Assembly: GCA_946481035.1 (NCBI GenBank) | Contig: CAMLNK010000326.1 | Coordinates: 1 to 5,652 of the forward strand | Direction: 5' to 3' | Origin: an uncultured Dyadobacter sp. | GTDB lineage: Bacteria > Bacteroidota > Bacteroidia > Cytophagales > Spirosomataceae | DNA length: 5,652 nucleotides | Shown here: in pieces, positions 1 through 5,342 of the stretch | Numbering within the stretch: position 1 is the first letter of the stretch | Layout: each line of letters begins with the position of its first letter | Notes under the pieces: generated by a model | Databases searched by the model: none | Told to the model about the DNA's origin: nothing | Seen by the model: the letters and a program-made list of their open reading frames with translations, nothing else | Made by a program: the position numbers and the translations under genes

Positions 1-997
1 GTTGTATTCTACCAAAGCCGCCAATTTTCACTTCTGGATCGGTACGCTGGGTATCATTTTCTATACCATTCCCATGTATTGGGCCGGTTGGGTACAGAGC
101 TCGATGTGGAAGGAGTTTACACAGGAAGGTCTTTTGAAATATCCCAACTTCCTTGAAACCGTAACAGCCCTCAAACCACTGTATTTCCTTCGCGGCGTAG
201 GCGGCTCGTTGTACCTGATCGGTTTTGTAGTGATGATTTACAACCTCTGGATGACGGCCCTGAAAGGCAAGCTCGTTGCGACCGAAACGGCCAAAGCCAT
301 GCCGCTGAACGCAATCTGGCATGCAGAAAAAAGCGAATACTGGCACCGTCGCCTGATGGAACGCAAACCTTTGGCATTGACCATATTCTCCCTCGTAGCC
401 GTTGCTATCGGCGGGATGATCGAGATGATCCCGACGTTCCTGGTCGAATCCAATGTGCCTACCATTGCCAGCGTGAAACCTTACACACCGCTGGAATTGC
501 AGGGCCGCGATATTTACGTCCGCGAGGGCTGCTACGTGTGCCATACGCAGATGATCCGTCCGTTCAGGTCCGAGATCGAACGGTTTGGGGAATATTCCAA
601 ATCGGGTGAGTTTGTATATGACCACCCGCACCAATGGGGCTCCAAACGCACCGGGCCGGATTTGCAGCGCGTAGGTGGCAAGTACCCTGATTCCTGGCAT
701 TACAACCACATGGAAGACCCTACCAGTATGTCGCCCGGCTCCATTATGCCGCGTTACGGCTGGCTGCTCGAAAACGACCTCGATACCACCACTACCATGG
801 CGAAAATCAAAGCCATGCAAACGCTGGGCGTGCCTTATGAAAAAGGTTATGAGCACCAGGCCAATGCAGATCTCGTGAAGCAGGAAAAGGAAATTCAGGA
901 GCGCCTGAAACAAAGTGGCATCAAAACGGCGGCGAATAAAGAGATCATCGCGCTGATCGCCTACATGCAACGGCTTGGGACTGATATTAAAAAATGA
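1..997 (+). CDS. ccoNO: cbb3 cytochrome c oxidase, fused CcoN-CcoO subunit (C-terminal part, 5' truncated)
   Basis: This is the catalytic core of a high-affinity cbb3 oxidase, which reduces oxygen to water in the inner membrane. The first full codon is at position 2 (TTG); it is an internal codon, because the frame opens at the window edge and begins inside CcoN. Numbering from that codon, residues 1-90 are the last CcoN helices (about 11-30 and 62-83, with the RGVGGSLYLIG segment). Residues about 110-331 are CcoO: one membrane anchor (about 123-147, ending GGMIEMIPTF), then a periplasmic mono-haem c domain with CYVCH at 177-181 and the likely axial methionine M249 in IMPRYGW. GSKRTGPDLQRVGGKY between them is typical of CcoO. 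No stop or separate start divides the two parts, so they are fused, as known for many Bacteroidota. The haem b and CuB ligands of CcoN lie outside the window. The identification is very sure. Confidence 0.96.
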   Translation, partial: LYSTKAANFHFWIGTLGIIFYTIPMYWAGWVQSSMWKEFTQEGLLKYPNFLETVTALKPLYFLRGVGGSLYLIGFVVMIYNLWMTALKGKLVATETAKAMPLNAIWHAEKSEYWHRRLMERKPLALTIFSLVAVAIGGMIEMIPTFLVESNVPTIASVKPYTPLELQGRDIYVREGCYVCHTQMIRPFRSEIERFGEYSKSGEFVYDHPHQWGSKRTGPDLQRVGGKYPDSWHYNHMEDPTSMSPGSIMPRYGWLLENDLDTTTTMAKIKAMQTLGVPYEKGYEHQANADLVKQEKEIQERLKQSGIKTAANKEIIALIAYMQRLGTDIKK

Positions 998-998
998 T

Positions 999-1046
999 CG
1001 AATGACTGAATGACTGAATGATTGAATAGTCGAATGATTGAAAGAC
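999..1046. repeat. 8-bp tandem repeat, left arm of an opposed pair
   Basis: Six degenerate units of about 8 bp (consensus TGAATGAY) run directly after the ccoNO stop codon: CGAATGAC, TGAATGAC, TGAATGAT, TGAATAGT, CGAATGAT, TGAAAGAC. The opposed array at 1098-1129 is its approximate reverse complement, so the transcript could fold into a long imperfect stem with a loop of about 50 nt between ccoNO and ccoP. The role is unknown. It could stabilise or process the mRNA, or it may only be a neutral intergenic repeat. Confidence 0.85.
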
Positions 1047-1097
1047 CGGGCACTTGCAAAGTTTCGAACTCGATCAGTCCATTCATAATCCATACTT

Positions 1098-1129
1098 ATT
1101 CAGTCATTCAATCATTCAATCATTCAAAA
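1098..1129. repeat. 8-bp tandem repeat, right arm of an opposed pair
   Basis: The units ATTCAGTC, ATTCAATC, ATTCAATC and ATTCAAAA form four 8-bp copies, reverse-complementary to the array at 999-1046. They end 11 nt before the ccoP ATG, so folding of the two arms would place the base of the stem close to the translation start. The stretch between the arms (1047-1097) also holds degenerate pieces of the same unit (for example CATTCATAATC at 1080-1090) but no gene. Confidence 0.85.
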
Positions 1130-1140
1130 TTAAACTTCAT

Positions 1141-2178
1141 ATGAAATTCCGCAATTACCTCGAAACCATAGCCGGTGTGGGCATTTACCCGCTCATTTCG
1201 CTCCTGATATTCTTCGTTTTCTTCGTCGGCCTGCTCATTTATGTGTGGGGGCTGGATAAAAGGAAGCTCGACAAAATGCGCAGCATTCCGCTGAACGACG
1301 GCGTTGCGCAAAAGACGTTGCTATCGTTGTTTTTGCTCGGATGTATTGCATTGCCCGCATCCGCGCAGGAGGCAACCGATAAGGTACGCGCCATCACCGG
1401 GCTGGACCTGATTCTTTACGTGCTGCTCGGAGCACTGGTTTTTATTATCATCCAGCTGGGAATTCTGCTGGTCTCGGCTATGAGTGTACTCAATAAAACG
1501 GCCCACGCTTCCAACCAGGAGCCTACCCATGTTTTCAGTGCGCACTGGTGGAAGAAGTTCAGGGGTATCAGCGTGGCTTTGAAGGATGAAAAAGACATCC
1601 TGATCGACGGTCACGATTATGACGGTATCCAGGAGCTCGACAACCGCATGCCTCCCTGGCTGCAATTTCTTTTCTATACTACGATTTTCATTGCCGTGGT
1701 TTATTCGGCGTACTATTTCAGCGGCCTGGGCGACCTGCAAATCGCGGAGCTCGACAAGGAAATAGCCATCGCCGAGGCCGAGAAAAAGGCTTATATGGAA
1801 AAAGTGGGCGCCAGCATGGACGAAAACTCCGTAACGCTGCTCACCGATCAGGCCGGTGTGGACGCGGGAATGAAGATATTCCAGGAGAAATGTACCGCCT
1901 GCCATGGTACCGAAGGCGGCGGCGCAGTGGGCCCCAACCTCACCGACGAGTACTGGCTGCACGGCGGGGGCATTCACAATGTGTTTAAAGTGATCAAATA
2001 CGGTGTGCCAGAAAAGGGAATGATCTCCTGGGAGAAACAGCTCTCTCCTACCGATATCCAAAAGGTAGCGAGCTTCGTACTCTCGCTCAAAGGCACCAAA
2101 CCGGCCAATGCGAAGGAGCCGCAGGGAGAACTGCAAGCAACTTCGGCTGTCGGCGATCGGCTGTCGGCTGTTGAGTAG
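1141..2178 (+). CDS. ccoP: cbb3 oxidase CcoQ-CcoP fusion, mono-haem c subunit
   Basis: This 345-residue protein is the electron-entry subunit of the oxidase. Residues 1-53 resemble a whole CcoQ/FixQ: LETIAGVGIYPLISLLIFF, one helix at about 15-37, then basic KRKLDKMR. Residues 58-78 form a second hydrophobic stretch ending ASAQ, which looks like a signal peptide with a cleavage site after A75. CcoP proper follows: helix 88-113, the FixP_N-type motif HDYDGIQELDN (158-168), helix about 173-194, a charged, probably helical linker (200-222), and a cytochrome c domain with CTACH at 251-255 and probable axial M294 in KGMISW. Only one CXXCH is present, whereas proteobacterial CcoP has two; single-haem forms are usual in Bacteroidota. 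ATG 1141 is chosen because the upstream TTG extension (from 1054) would only translate the octamer repeats. An in-frame ATG at 1276, 11 nt after an AGGA, could start a CcoP-only product. The last 12 residues are encoded by heptamer repeats. Confidence 0.93.
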   Translation: MKFRNYLETIAGVGIYPLISLLIFFVFFVGLLIYVWGLDKRKLDKMRSIPLNDGVAQKTLLSLFLLGCIALPASAQEATDKVRAITGLDLILYVLLGALVFIIIQLGILLVSAMSVLNKTAHASNQEPTHVFSAHWWKKFRGISVALKDEKDILIDGHDYDGIQELDNRMPPWLQFLFYTTIFIAVVYSAYYFSGLGDLQIAELDKEIAIAEAEKKAYMEKVGASMDENSVTLLTDQAGVDAGMKIFQEKCTACHGTEGGGAVGPNLTDEYWLHGGGIHNVFKVIKYGVPEKGMISWEKQLSPTDIQKVASFVLSLKGTKPANAKEPQGELQATSAVGDRLSAVE

Positions 2179-2253
2179 GACGTCGGCAATCGGCGGTCGG
2201 CGGTCGGCGGTCGGCGGTCGGCGGTCGGCGGTCGGCGGTCGGCGGTCGGCAAT
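2144..2253. repeat. 7-bp tandem repeat array across the ccoP stop codon
   Basis: Units of CGGCNNT run from inside the ccoP coding end into the gap. Four units at 2144-2171 (CGGCTGT, CGGCGAT, CGGCTGT, CGGCTGT) encode the ccoP tail. A 12-bp break at 2172-2183 contains the stop codon. Then come CGGCAAT (2184-2190), eight perfect copies of CGGCGGT (2191-2246) and a closing CGGCAAT (2247-2253). The perfect copies suggest recent slippage or expansion. A 7-bp unit is not a multiple of three, so copy-number changes inside the coding part would alter the protein end. Confidence 0.95.
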
Positions 2254-2277
2254 GAGCCATTAATAATTAAAGTTCCA

Positions 2278-3684
2278 ATGGACAACGCAACTACTAACGA
2301 TTCAAATAAGGGTTTGCAAAAGCAGAAAGCCGAAGGCCGACAGCCGAAAGCCGAAAGCCCCCTCTACCCCCAGCGCCCCGCCGGAAAATGGCATAACCGC
2401 CGTGTGGCGTTCAGCATTGCCATTATTGCATTGCTGTTCGTGACGCCGTTCGTCCGGATCGGCGGGCAGCCGCTGGTATTATTGAATGTGATTGAAAGGA
2501 AAATCATCCTTTTCGGCATCTTCATCGGGCCACAGGATTACTGGCTCTTCGGGCTTACAATGCTCTCGTTTTTTGTATTTATCGTGTTGTTCACGACCGT
2601 TTTCGGGCGGTTATGGTGCGGCTGGGCCTGCCCGCAGACGGTTTTTATGGAAATGGTTTTCCGCAAAATCGAATATGCGATTGAGGGTGACGCCGGGAAA
2701 CAAAAACTGCTCGACAAAGCCCCCTGGACAACGGACAAAATCCTGAAAAAGGGTTTAAAATACACCCTATTCCTGGTAGTTTCCTTTGCCATCGCCAACC
2801 TGCTCCTGGCCTACGTGCTGGGTACCGACGCGCTTTACAAGATCATTTCCGAGCCTATCGAAGACCATATCGGGCTATTTTCCGGCATTATCATATTCAC
2901 GGCGGTATTCTACTGGAACTTCGCGTGGCTGCGCGAGCAGGCTTGCACGGTGGTGTGCCCATACGGCCGCCTGCAAAGCGTACTGCTCGACCGCAACTCC
3001 ATCAACGTCGCCTACGACCACGAGCGCGGCGAGCCGAGGGGCAAGCTGCATAAGGGAACCGACCGCACCGAGGGCGATTGCGTCAGTTGTTTTCAATGTG
3101 TAGCCGTGTGCCCTACCGGCATCGATATCCGTAATGGTACGCAAATGGAGTGCGTGAACTGCACCGCATGCATTGACGCGTGCGATGCGATCATGGACAA
3201 AGTCGGGTTCGACCGGGGTTTGATCCGCTACACTTCTGAAAATGCGATTGTGAAAAAGACCGCGAAAGTGATTACACCCCGGACGTGGGGCTATGCAGCT
3301 GTACTCGTGCTGCTCTGGTCGGCATTGGGCTTTGTGGTGGCCACCCGCACCGATACACAAACGACGCTGTTCCGTGCGCCGGGCAGCCGCTACATCGAGA
3401 ACAGCGACGGAACGATCAGTAACCTGTATACTTTTAAGATATTCAATAAAACGAACCGCGTCATCAGACCCTCCCTCCACCTCGACACCCCGCACGGAAG
3501 GCTTCTCTTCGCCGGATCTCCTGATCTGACGCTGGAAGCCGCGGGGATGTCCGAGGGAACGGTATTCGTCATTATCCCGAAAGCTGAATTAAAAAACCGC
3601 AAAACGATATTGAAACTGTCGGTTTCGCAGGGCAACCAGCAGCTGGAAACCTTCGAAACTACCTTCATTGCGCCGGAAGAATAA
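2278..3684 (+). CDS. ccoG: cbb3 oxidase accessory protein CcoG (FixG/RdxA family), ferredoxin-like membrane protein
   Basis: CcoG is a polytopic inner-membrane iron-sulfur protein needed for cbb3 oxidase assembly; work on proteobacterial members supports a role as a Cu(II) reductase feeding copper to the oxidase. This 468-residue protein has helices at about 42-60, 88-110, 161-182, 199-217 and 337-355. It has the paired-cysteine sites WCGWACP (C114, C118) and ACTVVCPYG (C223, C227). The 2[4Fe-4S] ferredoxin-type region has C268, C271, C274, C278 and then C292, C295, C298, C302. An Ig-like C-terminal domain (about 365-468) follows the last helix. Length and domain order are normal for the family. 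The start at ATG 2278 is the only usable ATG before the first helix; an A/T-rich leader (TTAATAATTAAAG) precedes it. Residues about 15-26 (KQKAEGRQPKAE) are encoded by heptamer repeats and look like an insertion in the variable N-terminus. Confidence 0.97.
   Translation: MDNATTNDSNKGLQKQKAEGRQPKAESPLYPQRPAGKWHNRRVAFSIAIIALLFVTPFVRIGGQPLVLLNVIERKIILFGIFIGPQDYWLFGLTMLSFFVFIVLFTTVFGRLWCGWACPQTVFMEMVFRKIEYAIEGDAGKQKLLDKAPWTTDKILKKGLKYTLFLVVSFAIANLLLAYVLGTDALYKIISEPIEDHIGLFSGIIIFTAVFYWNFAWLREQACTVVCPYGRLQSVLLDRNSINVAYDHERGEPRGKLHKGTDRTEGDCVSCFQCVAVCPTGIDIRNGTQMECVNCTACIDACDAIMDKVGFDRGLIRYTSENAIVKKTAKVITPRTWGYAAVLVLLWSALGFVVATRTDTQTTLFRAPGSRYIENSDGTISNLYTFKIFNKTNRVIRPSLHLDTPHGRLLFAGSPDLTLEAAGMSEGTVFVIIPKAELKNRKTILKLSVSQGNQQLETFETTFIAPEE
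2321..2355. repeat. 7-bp repeats in the ccoG N-terminal coding sequence
   Basis: Five heptamers in a row (AGCAGAA, AGCCGAA, GGCCGAC, AGCCGAA, AGCCGAA) lie within the first 27 codons of ccoG. They belong to the same family as the array at 2144-2253 but in the opposite orientation. The 13 bases at 2336-2348 (GCCGACAGCCGAA) are the exact reverse complement of 2142-2154, so the two arrays can act as arms of an inverted repeat enclosing the ccoP stop and the ccoG start. Confidence 0.85.
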
Positions 3685-3710
3685 TGTATTAACCTATTTT
3701 TCAAAACACT

Positions 3711-4163
3711 ATGAAAATCAATTGGAAAGCGCTCATTGCAGCTGTTTACGTGAGTTTTGTGTGGATGATATTGCTGCTGGTCGGAATGAGCGCCGGGCAG
3801 AAAATCGACCTGGTGACAGACCATTACTATGAGGAAGAGTTGAAATTCCAGGGGAAAATCGACAAGGCTAAGCGCGCAGCCGCATTACCACAGCCGCTAT
3901 CCTGGCAGATCACTGAAAGCGCTTTGCAAATCAAATACCCTTCCGCCTTCGCCGATTCGGGCATTTCGGGCCAGATCCGTATGTACTGCCCTTCGGACAA
4001 TCGCAACGACCGCCATTTCCCGGTCTTTTCGAAGAATAACGGGCAAACCGTCGCATTGTCACAAATCCCGGCAGGGCGTTACAAAATCCAGGTCGACTGG
4101 AAGAGCGGAAACGAAACCTACTGGAACGAGGGTGTGGTGGTGGTCGGCAGCAGTAACCTTTGA
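3711..4163 (+). CDS. ccoH: cbb3 oxidase accessory protein CcoH (FixH family)
   Basis: This 150-residue protein fits FixH/CcoH, a small single-pass membrane protein required for assembly or stability of cbb3 oxidase. It has one N-terminal helix (about 7-28), then the conserved-looking DLVTDHYYEEELKFQGKID segment (33-51), and a periplasmic beta-rich domain to the end. It starts 26 nt after ccoG in the same direction. The spacer is A/T-rich without a Shine-Dalgarno sequence, as is common in Bacteroidota, and shows no promoter or terminator, so it is probably co-transcribed. The position after ccoG supports the call as much as the sequence does. Confidence 0.92.
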   Translation: MKINWKALIAAVYVSFVWMILLLVGMSAGQKIDLVTDHYYEEELKFQGKIDKAKRAAALPQPLSWQITESALQIKYPSAFADSGISGQIRMYCPSDNRNDRHFPVFSKNNGQTVALSQIPAGRYKIQVDWKSGNETYWNEGVVVVGSSNL

Positions 4164-4166
4164 GCT

Positions 4167-4865
4167 ATGATTACCGTCCTGCCTTACCTCGCTATTTCGA
4201 TGGGGCTGATCAGCAGCTTCCATTGCGTGGGCATGTGCGGGCCTATCGCGCTCGCATTACCTGTGCACAAGGGCACGCGTGCGCAACAGCTCGCGGGTGT
4301 GCTCGCCTATAATGCGGGTCGTGCGCTTGCCTACGCGATGTTTGGAATGGTAATAGGAATATTGGGCGCTTCCCTGGCGTGGCTGGGGGTGCTCCGGTAC
4401 GCTTCCATCGCGATCGGAGCCGTAATGCTGGGTTATGTGTTCTGCCCCTCGGGGTTGGAGCAGCGGCTGCATATGCCATTGTTTTGGCAAAAAACAATGG
4501 GCCGTTTGAAGCAAAATATGGGTTTGTATCTCAAAAGAAAGGATTTACCGGGTATGCTGCTGCTCGGCATGCTCAATGGCGCCATCCCCTGCGGCATGGT
4601 GTATATGGCGCTAGTGAGTTCGGTCGCAACGGGCAGTGCCTGGGGCGGCGGCCTGTTTATGGCGCTTTTCGGGCTGGGTACCATGCCTGCCATGCTTGCG
4701 TTAGGCATTGCAAAGCAGCAATTCACCCCCGCATTAAGGACCCGCATTCGTAAAATCACTCCGATACTGGTCGCTATTGCGGGCATCTGGCTCGTCGCAC
4801 GCGGGATAATGACTACCTACCCCGATCATTCAAAACCGGCAGCAGGCATTACAATCTGCCGCTAA
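4167..4865 (+). CDS. sulfite exporter TauE/SafE-like (DsbD_2 / UreH-type) six-helix membrane protein
   Basis: This 232-residue protein has six hydrophobic segments, at about 4-30, 43-70, 75-93, 127-150, 158-182 and 196-214. The two halves carry related cysteine motifs: FHCVGMCGP (C20, C24) in helix 1 and GAIPCGMVY (C142) in helix 4. The YNAGRALAY segment (48-56) is also typical of the family called SafE or DsbD_2. Relatives often sit beside cbb3 oxidase or copper genes, and a role in copper transport or periplasmic thiol redox for oxidase assembly is inferred; sulfite export is not supported by anything here. The start is 3 nt after the ccoH stop, which suggests translational coupling. The loop between helices 3 and 4 is encoded by a perfect hairpin at 4476-4500. 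Confidence 0.9.
   Translation: MITVLPYLAISMGLISSFHCVGMCGPIALALPVHKGTRAQQLAGVLAYNAGRALAYAMFGMVIGILGASLAWLGVLRYASIAIGAVMLGYVFCPSGLEQRLHMPLFWQKTMGRLKQNMGLYLKRKDLPGMLLLGMLNGAIPCGMVYMALVSSVATGSAWGGGLFMALFGLGTMPAMLALGIAKQQFTPALRTRIRKITPILVAIAGIWLVARGIMTTYPDHSKPAAGITICR
4476..4500 (+). repeat. perfect 10-bp inverted repeat inside the SafE-like gene
   Basis: CCATTGTTTT (4476-4485) and AAAACAATGG (4491-4500) are exact reverse complements separated by GGCAA. In the transcript this would form a compact hairpin. It lies in codons for the cytoplasmic loop between predicted helices 3 and 4 (around MPLFWQKTMG). No T-run follows, so it is not a standard terminator. Function is unknown and chance is possible. 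Confidence 0.7.
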
Positions 4866-4904
4866 ACCACTTGAATGGTTCGGACGCATGGCTTACCTTG
4901 TCGT

Positions 4905-5255
4905 ATGAAAACTTACAAAGCTATCATCCAGCTCACTTCGGACGATACCAAGGCCCATCGCAGCATGATCCGCCAAATCGGCAACCTGCGGGCGCATTTG
5001 GGCAATACGGTAGATGTCCGGGTTGTATGCCACGGCGCGTCGCTTCCGTTTTGCGTTCTGGCCGAAAATCCATTCACCAGTGAAATCCAGGCATTGCTGA
5101 ACCAGCACGTCACCATCGCTGCGTGCCGCAATATGCTGGCGTCTAATGACGTAAATGCAGACCAGTTGATAGACGGCATCGAGGTTATCCCCTCCGGCAT
5201 TGCCGAGCTTGTGATCCTTCAACAGGAAGGTTGGAGCTACGTCAAGGCCGGTTAG
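4905..5255 (+). CDS. DsrE-family-like small sulfur-relay protein
   Basis: This 116-residue soluble protein resembles the DsrE/DsrF fold: a beta strand start (MKTYKAIIQLTSDD), a helix (RSMIRQIGNLRAHL), VDVRVVCHGASL (37-47), a conserved-type cysteine C74 in AACRNML, and the GIEVIPSGIAELVILQQEGWSYVKAG end. Family members carry sulfur as a persulfide on a conserved cysteine, and C74 is in the usual place; C42 and C50 are extra cysteines. An upstream in-frame ATG at 4875 would add ten residues unlike the family, so ATG 4905, directly before the first strand, is preferred. It follows the SafE-like gene by 39 nt without a clear terminator and may be the last gene of the oxidase operon. The exact partner and substrate are unknown. 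Confidence 0.82.
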   Translation: MKTYKAIIQLTSDDTKAHRSMIRQIGNLRAHLGNTVDVRVVCHGASLPFCVLAENPFTSEIQALLNQHVTIAACRNMLASNDVNADQLIDGIEVIPSGIAELVILQQEGWSYVKAG

Positions 5256-5269
5256 AAGTCTGTTTTCAG

Positions 5270-5285
5270 CATGATCAAAGTCATG
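5270..5285. promoter_or_regulatory. CATGA-N6-TCATG dyad, possible Crp/Fnr-family operator or weak terminator
   Basis: CATGA (5270-5274) and TCATG (5281-5285) flank TCAAAG. The core TGA-N6-TCA has the half-site spacing of Crp/Fnr-family operators (the Fnr consensus is TTGAT-N4-ATCAA). It lies about 65 nt upstream of hemN, a gene often under oxygen control. A run of five T follows directly (5286-5290), so it could instead be a weak terminator for the upstream operon; a 5-bp stem is short for that. Confidence 0.45.
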
Positions 5286-5307
5286 TTTTTCCCTTCCGGT
5301 CCTGGGT

Positions 5308-5336
5308 AGTTTTGATCAATTATCTACATCAAAACT
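5308..5336. promoter_or_regulatory. perfect 9-bp inverted repeat just upstream of hemN
   Basis: AGTTTTGAT (5308-5316) and ATCAAAACT (5328-5336) are exact reverse complements with an 11-nt spacer. The repeat ends 6 nt before the hemN ATG. It could be a repressor or activator operator, or an RNA hairpin limiting ribosome access to the start. The inner bases TTTTGAT/ATCAAAA resemble Fnr half-sites, but the spacing (11 nt between TTGAT and ATCAA) does not fit a standard Fnr box. Confidence 0.55.
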
Positions 5337-5342
5337 TTGACC

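Noticed and set aside
1054..1140. Upstream in-frame extension of ccoP from a TTG at 1054
   Set aside because: It would translate the intergenic octamer repeats and adds nothing like CcoQ; ATG 1141 begins a typical CcoQ N-terminus.
1321..2136. Long open frame of 271 codons on the minus strand across ccoP
   Set aside because: It is antisense to a clearly coding gene, has no recognisable domain, and is explained by codon bias in a GC-rich gene.
2184..2253. CRISPR array at the heptamer repeats
   Set aside because: The unit is 7 bp with no spacers, so it is a simple tandem repeat.
1974..2285. Minus-strand open frame with a PTADRRP repeat protein sequence
   Set aside because: The repeated peptide is simply the heptamer DNA array read in reverse; the rest is antisense to ccoP.
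4875..4904. Earlier ATG for the DsrE-like gene
   Set aside because: The added residues (MVRTHGLPCR) do not resemble the family N-terminus, which starts directly with the first beta strand at ATG 4905.
5311..5339. Bacteroidota-type promoter (TTTG at 5311-5314 and AAACTTTG at 5332-5339) for hemN
   Set aside because: A start of transcription about 7 nt past this -7-like box would fall at or inside the hemN ATG, so it cannot drive the predicted start.
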